64,000 nucleotides of DNA from Pseudofrankia sp. DC12 (GTDB taxonomy: Bacteria; Actinomycetota; Actinomycetes; Frankiales; Frankiaceae). A model generated the notes under the pieces. It was given only the letters and a program-made list of their open reading frames with translations, was not told the origin of the DNA and made no database searches. The position numbers were made by a program, and so were the translations under genes. Positions 18,987-27,728 of the stretch are shown here, in pieces; within the stretch, counting starts at the first letter, position 1, and every line of letters starts with the position of its first letter. Location: contig NZ_KQ031391.1 in assembly GCF_000966285.1 (NCBI RefSeq), positions 4,294,540 through 4,358,539 of the forward strand, in the 5' to 3' direction.

Positions 18987-19060
18987 GGCGGTGTAGCTCA
19001 GCCTGGCAGAGCAAGCGGCTCATAATCGCTGTGTCGCCGGTTCAAATCCGGCCACCGCTA
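18987..19060 (+). tRNA. tRNA-Met, elongator (anticodon CAT)
   Basis: Acceptor GGCGGTG/CACCGCT with a terminal G-T pair, anticodon loop CTCATAA (CAT), T-arm GCCGG-TTCAAAT-CCGGC. The anticodon stem lacks the three G-C pairs of initiator tRNA, so this is the elongator. CCA is not encoded. Confidence 0.93.
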
Positions 19061-19110
19061 CGGTCAACCTGTTCGTCGCCCTTCGGGCTACTTCCCGGTT
19101 GATGGATGTC

Positions 19111-19167
19111 CTCCCAGGGGGCGACCCCCTGGAACCCCCGCGTCGGGGGGGGGGCTTCGCCCCCCCG
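19111..19167. repeat. GC-rich intergenic repeat
   Basis: CCCAGGGGGCGACCCCCTGG (19113-19132) is a perfect short palindrome, followed by AACCCCCG and a second G-run/C-run hairpin (19145-19167). It is the same family as at 12721, 40011, 43061 and 58351. The rest of the 412-bp gap before rpmG holds only the -10 box listed separately. Confidence 0.6.
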
Positions 19168-19321
19168 TTGGCTTGGGTTGCGTAGGTCGTTGGGTGGCTC
19201 CCGGGGGCTGGGTACCTGGGGCTCGGGGTTCTTGTCGGCTTGGGTTTGCGTGTAGCGCGGCTGGCTGGCTGTGCCTAGGGGCTGGTCAGGGGCTTGCTCG
19301 GGCGAGCCCTTTGGTGTCGGC

Positions 19322-19327
19322 TAGACT
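19322..19327 (+). promoter_or_regulatory. Possible -10 box of rpmG operon
   Basis: TAGACT at 19322-19327 is a good actinobacterial primary-sigma -10 hexamer, 145 nt before rpmG. No -35 at the normal distance is evident (TTGCTC at 19294 is 22 nt away), so the call is tentative. Confidence 0.35.
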
Positions 19328-19472
19328 CTTTCTGGACTCTGGTCCGGGGTGACCCCGGACCTGGGCCGCGCTTCGGGCGCGGCTGGCCGTGGAGCGGCGG
19401 GCCTCCCACGAGAGGTGTCCGCTTCGCGGCGTCTGACCGTTTGGTAAACCGCTACAGGAAGAGGCTCACGCC

Positions 19473-19637
19473 GTGGCCGCCACCGACGTTCGTCCGAAGA
19501 TCACTCTGGCGTGTCAGGTGTGCAAGCACCGTAACTACATCACGCGCAAGAACCGCCGCAATGACCCAGACCGTCTTGAGCTGAAGAAGTTCTGCCCGAA
19601 CTGCCGGCAGCACACGGACCACCGCGAGACCCGGTAG
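19473..19637 (+). CDS. rpmG: 50S ribosomal protein L33, zinc-binding type
   Basis: This 54-residue protein starts at a GTG with AGGAAGAGG upstream. It contains two zinc CxxC pairs (CQVC near residue 15, CPNC near 43) and the conserved [13 protein letters not shown] and [10 protein letters not shown] segments. L33 binds 23S rRNA near the E site of the 50S subunit. The presence of both cysteine pairs marks the zinc-dependent form; a zinc-free paralogue, if any, is not in this window. It precedes the had-secE-nusG cluster, the standard actinobacterial position. Confidence 0.97.
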   Translation: MAATDVRPKITLACQVCKHRNYITRKNRRNDPDRLELKKFCPNCRQHTDHRETR

Positions 19638-19806
19638 GTCCGCGGCGCGACCGCGAGTCTCCGGGCAGGTCGCGGGATGCTCGCGCCAGGCGGCCTGCCC
19701 ACCTCGGGCGGCTTACCTGGCTCACCAGGGCTGGTCCTGGATCGGCCCGGTCCGGTCCGGGATTAACACGTTTGAGCCCTGACGGATGTCGGGCCCGCTA
19801 GGCGAG

Positions 19807-19833
19807 AGGCCGGCGACCAGAGGTCGCCGGCCT
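19807..19833 (+). terminator. Hairpin terminator between rpmG and hadAB
   Basis: A perfect 12-bp stem (AGGCCGGCGACC and its complement) with a 3-nt AGA loop, 170 nt after rpmG. It implies that the dehydratase gene has its own promoter in the 190 bp that follow; no clear boxes were seen there. Nothing else stands out in the 383-bp gap. Confidence 0.75.
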
Positions 19834-20020
19834 TGTCGCGTCCAACCCGAAACTGGCCGCGAGCGAATCCGCCAGAGGTTGCCCCTTGCATCGAGCCCGT
19901 AATGGTCGCGAGGGGGCCTGCTCTGCCGGGTGCGCGGCTTCCGATGGGTGCGGGTGGTGCGTGGTACTGGTAGGGGGTTAGCCGGACCCGGCCGGGTCAT
20001 CAGACAGATCGGAGTCCTTC

Positions 20021-20968
20021 ATGCCGCTGAACCAGGCCTTCATCGGGCGGGAGTTCGCCGCGAGCACGCCGTTCCTGGTCGGCCGTGAGCACATCCGACA
20101 GTTCGCCCGTGCGATCGGGGACCCGAACCCGCTCTACCACGATCTTGAGGCCGCCAGGACGGCCGGCTACCCGGACCTGGTCGCGCCTCCGACGTTCCTC
20201 GTCGCCGCGATCCCCGGCGCGCTGGGCCTGCCGGTCGACGACCCGGCCTTTGGCCTGGACTTCTCGCTGATCGTCCACGGTGAGCAGCGCTTCAGCCTGT
20301 CGCGACCGGTGGTGGCCGGTGACGAGCTGACGGCGGTGACGGCTCTGACCGGCCTGCGCACGGTCGCGACGAACGAGGTACTCACCGCCGGCTATGACTT
20401 TCGCACCACGTCTGGCGAGCCGGTCGCAATGGGCCTGTGCGGCCTGGTCTCCCGCGGCACCGCCGACCCGAACGCCGGCCCGGTGCGCGTCGCGGCGCCC
20501 GTGCCGCCCGCGCCGCCCACCTCGCCCGAGAGCTCCGCGCGGGCCTCGACGGTGCGTTACGACGACGTCGAGGTCGGCGCCGAGCTCCCGGCGGCCTCCT
20601 TCCGGATTCGCCGCGCGGACCTCGTCCGCTACGCCGGCGCCTCTGGTGACTTCAACCCGATCCACTGGAACGAGAAGGTCGCCGCCGAGGTCGGCCTGCC
20701 CGGCGTCATCGCGCACGGAATGCTGACGATGGCGACCGCCGGCCGGGCCGTCACCGACTGGGCGGGTGATCCGGGCGCCATCTGCGAGTACGGCGTCAAG
20801 TTCTCGTCCCCGGTCGTCGTGCCGAACGACGATGCCGGCGCGCTCGTCGAAGTACGTGGCAGCGTCGAGAGGAAGCTCGACGGCAACCGTGCCGTCGTAA
20901 ACCTGACCGTCCGATGGGACGGCAACAAGGTCCTGATGGCCGCCCGCGCCACCGTCCGCCTCGCCTGA
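20021..20968 (+). CDS. Fused HadA-HadB type (3R)-hydroxyacyl-ACP dehydratase
   Basis: The 315-residue protein joins two hot-dog domains. Residues 1-150 resemble HadA/FAS1-like dehydratase (GREFAASTPFLVGREHIRQF, AIGDPNPLYHD). A Pro/Ala linker (about 160-180) leads to a MaoC/HadB domain with the hydratase motif GDFNPIHWNE (Asp210, His215) and GVIAHGMLTMA. In mycobacteria HadA and HadB are separate genes, rpmG-hadA-hadB-hadC-trpT-secE, and the heterodimer dehydrates 3-hydroxyacyl-ACP in FAS-II elongation. Here a single chain sits in the same place. The acyl substrate in this organism is unknown. Its stop codon falls in a 20-bp tandem repeat. Confidence 0.88.
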   Translation: MPLNQAFIGREFAASTPFLVGREHIRQFARAIGDPNPLYHDLEAARTAGYPDLVAPPTFLVAAIPGALGLPVDDPAFGLDFSLIVHGEQRFSLSRPVVAGDELTAVTALTGLRTVATNEVLTAGYDFRTTSGEPVAMGLCGLVSRGTADPNAGPVRVAAPVPPAPPTSPESSARASTVRYDDVEVGAELPAASFRIRRADLVRYAGASGDFNPIHWNEKVAAEVGLPGVIAHGMLTMATAGRAVTDWAGDPGAICEYGVKFSSPVVVPNDDAGALVEVRGSVERKLDGNRAVVNLTVRWDGNKVLMAARATVRLA

Positions 20969-21011
20969 CGGCCGTCCGCCTCGCCTGACGGCCGTCCGCC
21001 TCGCCTGACGG
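20952..21011 (+). repeat. 20-bp tandem repeat across the hadAB stop
   Basis: Three identical copies of CCGTCCGCCTCGCCTGACGG lie end to end at 20952, 20972 and 20992. The first contains the last codons and the TGA of the dehydratase gene; the others lie just after it and also contain TGA. The unit has inverted ends (CCGTC / GACGG), so each copy can form a small hairpin. Confidence 0.9.
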
Positions 21012-21136
21012 TGCGCGTGGCCGTCAGGCCGGTCCGGCCAAGCGCGGCACCCGGCCGGCCTTCGCGTTCCCGGCAAGCGATCCGCCGGCGGCCGCCGTCC
21101 CGTGGGACAGTGGCCGCCGGCATTCTCACCGCTCGA

Positions 21137-22336
21137 TCAGGACGCCTCCGCCAACAGCGCGCCGATGCGGCGCACGCCCTCGGCCAGCTCGCCGTCGCCG
21201 AGCGCGTAGGACAGGCGGGCATAGCCCGGTGTCCCGAACGCCTCACCAGGCACGATCGCGACCCCGACCTCCTCCAGGATCACCTGGCACAGCTCACTCG
21301 AGTTCGTCGGTGTCTTGCCGCGAATCGTCCGGCCCACCACGTCGCGCAGCGACGGGTACGCGTAGAAGGCCCCCTCAGGCAGCGGGCAGTCCACGCCGGG
21401 GATGTCGCTGAGCATCTGGTGCATGGTGCGCCGCCGCCGGTCGAACGCCTCGCGCATCTGCGCGACCGCGTCCAGCGGGCCGGAGACGGCGGCCAGCGCG
21501 GCGGCCTGGGAGACGTTCGCGACGTTCGACGACAGATGCGACTGCAGGTTCGACGCGGCCTTCACCACGTCCGCCGGACCGATCAGCCAGCCCACCCGCC
21601 AGCCGGTCATCGCGTACGTCTTGGCGACGCCGTTGAGGACGACGCACCGGTCGGCGATCTCCGGGACCGCGACCGGCATTGAGGTGAAGCGCGCGTCGCC
21701 GTACACCAGGTGCTCGTAGATCTCGTCGGTGATGACCCAGAGGCCGGCGCCGGCGGCCCACTGGCCGATCGCGCGGACCTCCTCGGGGCTGTGCACCGCG
21801 CCAGTCGGGTTCGACGGCGAGCAGAACAGCAGCACCTTCGTCCGCGGCGTGCGGGCCGCCTCCAGCTGCTCGACCGTCACCCGGTAGCCCTGCTCGGGAC
21901 CCGTGACGACGTCGACCGGCACGCCGCCGGCCAGCCGGATCGCCTCCGGGTAGGTCGTCCAGTAGGGCGCGGGCATCAGCACCTCGTCGCCCGGGTCCAG
22001 CAGCGTGGCGAACGACTCGTACACGGCCTGCTTGCCGCCGTTGGTGATCAGCACCTGGCTCGGGTCGACGACCAGGCCGGAGTCCCGCCGGGTCTTCTCG
22101 GCTACCGCCTCCTTGAGCTCGGGAAGCCCGCCGGCCGGGGTGTAACGGTGCATGCGGGGGTCTCGGCAGGCCTTCTCGGCCGCCGCCACGATGTGGTCGG
22201 GGGTCGGGAAGTCCGGCTCGCCCGCGCCGAACCCGATGACGTCGCGACCGGCGGCCTTCAGGGCCTTGGCGGTGGCGTCGACGGCGAGGGTGGCAGAGGG
22301 GGCGATGCCGCCGATGCGGCGCGAGATCCTGCTCAT
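21137..22336 (-). CDS. Pyridoxal-phosphate aminotransferase, aspartate aminotransferase class I
   Basis: From the ATG at 22336 it is 399 residues, beginning [20 protein letters not shown] as in Ib-type aspartate aminotransferases. It has [34 protein letters not shown], the PLP lysine in [13 protein letters not shown] (about residue 235) and the carboxylate-binding Arg near the C-terminus (GYARLSYA). It probably exchanges amino groups between aspartate or related amino acids and 2-oxoglutarate. The frame is open to 22477, but that part is not family-like. No ribosome-binding site is seen before 22336, so the start could be leaderless. The gene is opposite in direction to its neighbours and interrupts the had-sec cluster, which is common in actinobacteria. 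Confidence 0.9.
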   Translation of the reverse strand: MSRISRRIGGIAPSATLAVDATAKALKAAGRDVIGFGAGEPDFPTPDHIVAAAEKACRDPRMHRYTPAGGLPELKEAVAEKTRRDSGLVVDPSQVLITNGGKQAVYESFATLLDPGDEVLMPAPYWTTYPEAIRLAGGVPVDVVTGPEQGYRVTVEQLEAARTPRTKVLLFCSPSNPTGAVHSPEEVRAIGQWAAGAGLWVITDEIYEHLVYGDARFTSMPVAVPEIADRCVVLNGVAKTYAMTGWRVGWLIGPADVVKAASNLQSHLSSNVANVSQAAALAAVSGPLDAVAQMREAFDRRRRTMHQMLSDIPGVDCPLPEGAFYAYPSLRDVVGRTIRGKTPTNSSELCQVILEEVGVAIVPGEAFGTPGYARLSYALGDGELAEGVRRIGALLAEAS

Positions 22337-22601
22337 GGAGGACCATGCTGCCAGAAATGTTGGGTCCTCCGTGTGAGCCAGACGCGGCGCGCCCGCGTCG
22401 AGGGGGTATGCTCGATCCGCTCGGGCCGTCATCGACGGGATACCCGCGCGCCCGTCAGGGTCTGGTTCCTGTAGCACTAGGCGCCCAGGCGACTCGCCGG
22501 CTCGGTAACGCAGTCGGTGGTCCCCGTCCTCCAGAGGGTTTCTCGAGGACGGCAGCCCGACGGGACGCGGGCGGCCGCCGGAACAGGGCCGGGTTGCTCC
22601 T

Positions 22602-22674
22602 AGGGGCGTGGCTCAATTGGTAGAGCACCGGTCTCCAAAACCGGCGGTTGCAGGTTCGAGTCCTGTCGCCCCTG
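22602..22674 (+). tRNA. tRNA-Trp (anticodon CCA)
   Basis: Acceptor AGGGGCG/CGCCCCT, D-arm GGCTCAATTGGTAGAGC, anticodon loop CTCCAAA (CCA) with stem CCGGT/ACCGG, T-arm GCAGG-TTCGAGT-CCTGT, discriminator G. CCA is not encoded. It is directly upstream of secE, the usual actinobacterial arrangement, and probably shares its transcript. Confidence 0.98.
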
Positions 22675-22705
22675 CGTAGGTCAGACGATCGAGAGTGGTG
22701 GAGCT

Positions 22706-22954
22706 GTGGCGACCGACACCCGTGACGCGGCTCCGCGGGCCAAGCAGCCCTCGCGGGCCGGCGCGCGGCGTCGTATGACACCGCTTCGGTTCTACCGCGA
22801 GGTCGTGGCGGAGCTGCGGAAGGTCATCTACCCGGGCCGGACGGAGCTGATCACCTACGTGGTGGTCGTGCTCGTCTTCGTGTCGGTGATGACCGCGATC
22901 GTGGCCTCTCTCGACTTCGGCCTCACGAAGCTGGTGCTCCAGATCTTCGGCTGA
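22706..22954 (+). CDS. secE: Preprotein translocase subunit SecE
   Basis: This 82-residue protein starts at a GTG with GAGAGTGGTGGAG upstream. The N-terminal 35 residues are basic and polar. The family segment [20 protein letters not shown] (residues 31-50) forms the amphipathic cytoplasmic helix, and one transmembrane helix follows (about 52-76). SecE clamps SecY in the SecYEG channel. The single-TM form is standard in actinobacteria. It lies 31 nt after tRNA-Trp and 289 nt before nusG. Confidence 0.96.
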   Translation: MATDTRDAAPRAKQPSRAGARRRMTPLRFYREVVAELRKVIYPGRTELITYVVVVLVFVSVMTAIVASLDFGLTKLVLQIFG

Positions 22955-23243
22955 CCGCGCCCGCTCACCGGAAGCAATGGGGGGCCGGCGGGCTGGTTCG
23001 CCGACCGGCCCTACCGAGCCGGCCGCGGCGCGGCGGTGGCCGGCCGGGGCGACGCCCGGTGCGAGTCGGGCGGCGCCGGGCACGAGCCAACAGGTGCCCG
23101 GCCCACGGCGCCAGCCAGCAAGGTCTACCAGAGGAAGCCCACGACCAGCGAGCCCGAGTCCCCCACGAACCAGCGCAGCCGCCAAGGGACGCACACGAAC
23201 GTCTGTGCGCCACGCGGCGACCATAGGAGTAAGGATCGTCCCC

Positions 23244-24017
23244 GTGTCCCAGTCTCCCGAGCAGCCCGCCTCCGAGCAGGGGGAGGCTGTCGAACGCCTT
23301 GACCCGCTCGCGGCGTTCGAGAACGACGAGGTGGCGAGCACGGACGCCGGCGCGGAGCTGGACGGCGATGGCTCGTCCGCCGCGTCGGCCGACGACCTGA
23401 CCGCTGGCTCGCCTGCCCCCAGCCCCGCCGTGGCCGACGACGAGGAGGACGAGGACGAGCTGCGCCGCGCCCTCGAAGCGGCGCCGGGCGACTGGTATGT
23501 GATCCACTCGTACGCCGGCTACGAGAACAAGGTCAAGACGAACCTCGAGACCCGGATCTCCAGCCTCAACATGGAGGACTACATCTTCCAGATCGAGGTG
23601 CCGCTCGAGGAGGTGCCGGTCGTCAAGAACGGCAAGCGCCAGATGGTCACCCAGAAGAAGTACCCGGGCTATATCTACGTCCGGATGGACCTGACCGACC
23701 AGTCCTGGTCCGCGGTCCGCAACACCCCCGGTGTGACCGGCTTCGTCGGCCTGACCAACAAGCCCTCCCCGCTACGCCGTGAGGAGGTCTTCTCCATCCT
23801 CGTCCCGCCGGCGAAGAAGGAGAAGAAGGTCGAGACCGTCAAGGTCCAGGAGTTCGACGTCGGCGAGTCCGTCACCGTGATGGATGGGCCGTTCGCCACC
23901 CTGCCGGCTACCATCAGCGAGATCAACATGGACGCCCAGCGTCTGAAGGTGCTGGTCTCCATCTTCGGCCGCGAGACTCCGGTCGAGCTGCAGTTCAACC
24001 AGGTCGCGAAGATCTGA
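23244..24017 (+). CDS. nusG: Transcription termination/antitermination factor NusG
   Basis: From the GTG at 23244, with AAGGA 8 nt upstream, it is 257 residues. An acidic, disordered N-terminal extension of about 80 residues (ending [13 protein letters not shown]) precedes the NGN domain, which starts [20 protein letters not shown], and a C-terminal KOW domain ([21 protein letters not shown]). NusG binds the RNA polymerase clamp and links it to the ribosome or Rho. The acidic extension is typical of actinobacterial NusG. Longer in-frame readings upstream are Pro/Ala/Arg-rich and unsupported. Confidence 0.96.
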   Translation: MSQSPEQPASEQGEAVERLDPLAAFENDEVASTDAGAELDGDGSSAASADDLTAGSPAPSPAVADDEEDEDELRRALEAAPGDWYVIHSYAGYENKVKTNLETRISSLNMEDYIFQIEVPLEEVPVVKNGKRQMVTQKKYPGYIYVRMDLTDQSWSAVRNTPGVTGFVGLTNKPSPLRREEVFSILVPPAKKEKKVETVKVQEFDVGESVTVMDGPFATLPATISEINMDAQRLKVLVSIFGRETPVELQFNQVAKI

Positions 24018-24156
24018 CCGGCAGGTCCTTCCAAGATCTGAACCGTCCGGGTGAGGCGGGCCTGGCCTGGCCGCTAGCTATCCTTCATAAGTAGCTACCC
24101 CGAGGGCCCGCCTCAGCTGTCCACCCAGGGGCCGGCCCACCCGAAGGAAGAACGAG

Positions 24157-24591
24157 ATGCCTCCCAAGAAGAAGAAGATCACTGCGGTGATCAAACTCCA
24201 GATCAACGCCGGCAAGGCGACCCCGGCGCCCCCGGTTGGCCCGGCGCTCGGCCAACACGGCGTCAACATCATGGAGTTCGTCAAGCAGTACAACGCGGCC
24301 ACCGAGTCGCAGGTCGGCAACGTCGTGCCGGTGGAGATCACGGTTTATGACGACCGTTCCTTCACCTTCATCACGAAGACCCCGCCGGCCGCGCGCCTGA
24401 TCCTCAAGGCCGCCGGTGTCGACAAGGGCAGCGCCGCACCGCATCGCGACAAGGTCGCGAAGCTGTCGGCCAAGCAGCTGCGTGAGATCGCCACCATGAA
24501 GATGCCCGACCTCAACGCCGTCTCGATCGAGGCCGCCGAGAACATCATCGCCGGCACCGCCCGGTCGATGGGCGTCACGGTAGAGAAGTAG
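24157..24591 (+). CDS. rplK: 50S ribosomal protein L11
   Basis: The 144-residue protein begins with a lysine run ([14 protein letters not shown]), then [19 protein letters not shown] and TKTPPAARL, the conserved N-domain. The rRNA-binding C-domain carries [26 protein letters not shown]11 forms the GTPase-associated stalk base, the thiostrepton site; the proline-rich helix residues that contact thiostrepton are present. GAAGGAAGAACG before the ATG is a good ribosome-binding site. It is usually cotranscribed with rplA. Confidence 0.98.
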   Translation: MPPKKKKITAVIKLQINAGKATPAPPVGPALGQHGVNIMEFVKQYNAATESQVGNVVPVEITVYDDRSFTFITKTPPAARLILKAAGVDKGSAAPHRDKVAKLSAKQLREIATMKMPDLNAVSIEAAENIIAGTARSMGVTVEK

Positions 24592-24741
24592 GTCTTCGTC
24601 CGCCGGTCCGCTGACGCGGATCGCGAGGGGCTCCGGTCCCGGACACCCCGCCTCGCGCTTCGGCCGACGGTGGGACGCCACGCAGGTGGGAGGGCCCTCG
24701 GACAGCGTCTGGGGAGCCCGCCTGAACCACAAGGAGCACAC

Positions 24742-25455
24742 ATGAAGCGCAGCAAGGCCTACCAGGCCGCCGCTGAGAAGATCGACCCGAACAAGCTGTA
24801 CAGCCCGCTGGAGGCCGTGGGCCTCGCGAGGGAGACGTCGGCCACCAAGTTCGACGCCACCGTTGAGGTCGCCTTCCGGCTCGGCGTCGACGCCCGCAAG
24901 GCCGACCAGATGGTCCGTGGCACCGTGAACCTGCCGCACGGCACCGGCAAGTCGCCGCGGGTCGCCGTCTTCGCCGCTGGTGAGAAGGCCGCCGAGGCGC
25001 AGGCCGCCGGCGCCGACATCGTCGGCAGTGACGACCTCGTCGCGCGCATCCAGGAAGGCTTCCTGGACTTCGACGCCGCCGTCGCGACCCCCGACCAGAT
25101 GGCCAAGGTCGGCCGGATCGCTCGAATTCTCGGCCCCCGCGGCCTCATGCCCAACCCCAAGACGGGCACCGTGACCCTCGACGTCACGAAGGTCGTCAGG
25201 GAGATCAAGGGCGGTAAGATCAACTTTAAGATTGACAAGCAGAACAACCTGCACATTGTCATCGGGAAGACGAACTTCACCCCGGAGCAGCTGGTCGAGA
25301 ACTACGGCACCGCGCTGGACGAGATCGTCCGGGTCAAGCCGTCCGCCGCCAAGGGCCGCTACCTGAAGAAGATCACGGTCACGACGACCATGGGCCCCGG
25401 CATCCAGGTCGACCCGAACCGCCTGCGCAACCTCCTCGAGAACGCCACGAACTGA
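24742..25455 (+). CDS. rplA: 50S ribosomal protein L1
   Basis: The 237-residue protein starts at the ATG at 24742, which has AAGGAG 6 nt upstream; earlier in-frame codons lack support. The family segments are [38 protein letters not shown] and [19 protein letters not shown]1 forms the mobile L1 stalk near the E site and in many bacteria represses its own L11-L1 mRNA. A 16-bp hairpin 34 nt downstream ends the unit. Confidence 0.98.
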   Translation: MKRSKAYQAAAEKIDPNKLYSPLEAVGLARETSATKFDATVEVAFRLGVDARKADQMVRGTVNLPHGTGKSPRVAVFAAGEKAAEAQAAGADIVGSDDLVARIQEGFLDFDAAVATPDQMAKVGRIARILGPRGLMPNPKTGTVTLDVTKVVREIKGGKINFKIDKQNNLHIVIGKTNFTPEQLVENYGTALDEIVRVKPSAAKGRYLKKITVTTTMGPGIQVDPNRLRNLLENATN

Positions 25456-25488
25456 CGTACGTTCGTCCCCTCGGGCGAGCCAGCCCTC

Positions 25489-25525
25489 CGCGAGCCGTGC
25501 CGGTCCCTGACCGGCACGGCTCGCG
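25489..25525 (+). terminator. Strong hairpin after rplA
   Basis: A perfect 16-bp inverted repeat (CGCGAGCCGTGCCGGT and its complement) with a 5-nt loop, then CCATTCC. It separates the L11-L1 unit from the L10-L7/L12 unit. Confidence 0.8.
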
Positions 25526-25634
25526 CCATTCCTGAAGCCGGCCGCCTTTCCCGAGGCCCGGCGCCGCGTTGCCCGTAACCGGACGCCGCGCGCTCGTGGC
25601 CGGAGGCTGCCGGGCATGGCCGCCACGGCCGGCC

Positions 25635-25708
25635 TGATCGCTGTTTCGGTCCTCCGGTGCTCGTGATCTGGCTCCGCTGGGGACCACCAGGGGCACAAAT
25701 GGCGATCA
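25635..25708. repeat. Dispersed palindromic repeat, copy 2
   Basis: The left arm reads TGATCGCTGTTTCGGTCCTC and the right arm, read on the minus strand, TGATCGCCATTTGTGCCCCT then GGTGGTCC. The arms are similar rather than identical, about 74 bp end to end. It lies in the rplA-rplJ gap (663 bp), which otherwise holds only the rplA terminator and the rplJ leader. Confidence 0.65.
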
Positions 25709-25877
25709 ACGCCAACAGGTGGCACCGCGCGATCGAGAGAACCTCGGCAGAACCGCGGTGGTCGGTATCTGTGTGGTAGGCCCGGGACCTGCGCCGGCAG
25801 GGTAGAGCCCGCGCCCGGCGCGGGCCCTGACGATGGCCTTCTGGCGGCCGGCTCAGTGTGTGGGGCTCGAGAGTTGC

Positions 25878-26118
25878 TAGACTCGGCTCAGTTCCACACC
25901 GAAGACCGCTGGTCGCCGTCCGCCTGCCTGTCAGGAGACGGCCGAAGGCCCCGGAAGAATGCGGGCGGCCCGCGCAGGTGACGGACGCGAACCGCCGCAA
26001 CGGGCGCCTGATGGGTGTTCGGCTTGTGCGGTCTCACGCCCCGAGCGCCTGCGCCGGGGCGTTCGTTGTTTCATGGGTCCTTGGGGAGACGGCCGGCACC
26101 TTTCCCAAAAGGAGCCCC
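25878..26118 (+). promoter_or_regulatory. rplJ promoter (-10) and L10 leader
   Basis: A TAGACT -10 hexamer at 25878-25883 lies about 240 nt before rplJ, with no strong -35. The transcribed leader has CCGAAGACCGCTGGTCGCCG at about 25899, resembling the conserved L10-binding leader segment of other bacteria. Late in the leader is a hairpin ACGCCCCG/CGGGGCGT (26036-26062) followed by TCGTTGTTT, which could act as an attenuator. In characterised bacteria L10(L7/L12)4 binds this leader and represses the operon; the same is inferred here. Confidence 0.6.
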
Positions 26119-26685
26119 ATGGCGAACCCTGAGAAGAGCGCCGCCGTGGCGGAGATCACCGCGGAGTTCCGTGACTCCGCCGCGGCTGTCCTGACCGAGT
26201 ACCGCGGCCTGACCGTCGCGCAGCTCACCGAGCTGCGTCGGTCGCTGGGCGAGAAGACCAAGTACACGGTCGTCAAGAACACCCTCACCAAGATCGCTGC
26301 TGAGCGTGCCGGCGTGACCGGCCTCGACGGCCTCCTCGTCGGCCCGACCGGCGTCGCGTTCGTCGGCGGCGACCCGGTCGAGGCGGCGAAGGTTCTGCGC
26401 GAGTTCTCGCGCGCGAACCAGGCCCTGGTCGTCAAGGGTGGCTTCGTCGAGGGCAAGGCGATGTCGGCTGACGACATCCGCAAGCTCGCCGACCTGGAGT
26501 CCCGCGAGGTCCTGCTGGCCAAGCTGGCCGGAGCCATGAACGGTTCGCTGGCCAAGGCCGTCGGTCTGTTCGCCGCCCCGCTGTCGCAGGCCGCCCGGCT
26601 CGCCGAGGCGCTGCGCGCCAAGCGCGAGGCGGAGGGCGCCGCCGAGGCGTCCGCCCAGCCTGAGCCGGCTGTCGCGGCCGAGTAG
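26119..26685 (+). CDS. rplJ: 50S ribosomal protein L10
   Basis: The 188-residue protein starts at the ATG at 26119 behind AAAAGGAG. It reads [30 protein letters not shown] and [15 protein letters not shown] in the rRNA-binding N-domain, and [18 protein letters not shown] in the C-terminal helix that holds L7/L12 dimers, then an Ala/Glu tail. L10 anchors the L7/L12 stalk. Open reading upstream to 25858 is leader, not protein. rplL follows 114 nt later. Confidence 0.97.
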   Translation: MANPEKSAAVAEITAEFRDSAAAVLTEYRGLTVAQLTELRRSLGEKTKYTVVKNTLTKIAAERAGVTGLDGLLVGPTGVAFVGGDPVEAAKVLREFSRANQALVVKGGFVEGKAMSADDIRKLADLESREVLLAKLAGAMNGSLAKAVGLFAAPLSQAARLAEALRAKREAEGAAEASAQPEPAVAAE

Positions 26686-26799
26686 CCGAGGGCGTTCGGT
26701 CCAGCCGACCGCCACGCACCATCCGCGGACCCAGGTCGCGTCGCACGAGACCCGTCCGCATCAGACGACTGAAGATCAGTAGAGGAAGGAACCGCCATC

Positions 26800-27189
26800 A
26801 TGGCGAAGCTCTCGACCGTCGAGCTGCTCGACGCGTTCAAGGAAATGACGCTGCTTGAGCTGTCCGAGTTCGTGAAGCAGTTCGAGGACACCTTCGGCGT
26901 CACCGCCGCCGCGCCGGTCGCGGTTGCCGCGGTCGCCGGTGGTGGCGGCGCCGAGGCCGCTCCGGCCGAGGAGGAGAAGGACGAGTTCGACGTCATCCTC
27001 GAGGCCGCTGGTGACAAGAAGATCCAGGTCATCAAGGAGGTCCGCGCCCTGACGAGCCTCGGCCTCAAGGAGGCCAAGGACCTCGTGGACGGCGCGCCGA
27101 AGCCGGTCCTGGAGAAGGTCGCCAAGGACGCCGCGGACAAGGCGAAGGCCGCCCTCGAGGGCGCCGGCGCCACCGTCACCGTCAAGTAG
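26800..27189 (+). CDS. rplL: 50S ribosomal protein L7/L12
   Basis: The 129-residue protein has the N-terminal dimerisation helices ([20 protein letters not shown]), the Ala/Gly-rich hinge (about 45-62) and the C-terminal factor-binding domain with [20 protein letters not shown] and [17 protein letters not shown]. Multiple copies form the stalk that recruits translational GTPases. Ribosome-binding site GAGGAAGGAACC. A terminator hairpin about 100 nt downstream is followed directly by a group II intron remnant. Confidence 0.98.
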   Translation: MAKLSTVELLDAFKEMTLLELSEFVKQFEDTFGVTAAAPVAVAAVAGGGGAEAAPAEEEKDEFDVILEAAGDKKIQVIKEVRALTSLGLKEAKDLVDGAPKPVLEKVAKDAADKAKAALEGAGATVTVK

Positions 27190-27293
27190 TCCCCGCGCGG
27201 CGGTTCCGGCCGGATCGGCGAGGTAGCTCCGAGATCGGCGTAGCCGATCCGAGTTGCCGTCGAGCTGGCCGGAACCCTGGCCGCGCACCCGCC

Positions 27294-27324
27294 GGGCCGG
27301 CGGCGCCATCCGCGCCGCCGGCCC
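27294..27324 (+). terminator. rplL terminator and likely intron target
   Basis: A perfect 13-bp stem (GGGCCGGCGGCGC and its complement) with loop CATCC, then GTCCCGTT. The intron-like GTGCGCCCGG begins 8 nt after the stem, the placement expected for group IIC introns, which insert next to terminator hairpins. Confidence 0.8.
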
Positions 27325-27728
27325 GTCCCGTTGTGCGCCCGGCATGGGCAGTCGTTTGGAGGTGGAAGTCCTCTGGGGGAGGCGGCGGTGCCAACCCCGA
27401 GCCGGAGGCGACGGCGTCACCGTGAGGTGGGGCTGGGAGGAAGCCCGAGGCGAGACCCCTGCACCGAGGGACACGAACCGTGTAGGAGGCGTGCCGGTCG
27501 GGTGAGCCTGCAATGGAAGGTGAAGCCCGTCATCGCCAGAAGGCTGGTACGTGGACACGGCGGGCGTAGGGGGACAGCGGCTGTTCTTACCCGGGGAGGT
27601 CTGTCCGCACCGTGATCCGTGCGTCCGCGCGTAGCACACATGGGGCCTGCGTGGACTGTGGCAGAAGTCAGCAGAGGTCGTAGTACCAGCCGGGATCTGT
27701 CAGATGGCAGGAAGGGCCGAACGTCAGG

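Noticed and set aside
20952-21011. CRISPR-like or operator array after hadAB
   Set aside because: Three head-to-tail copies without spacers and spanning a stop codon; a simple tandem duplication is sufficient.
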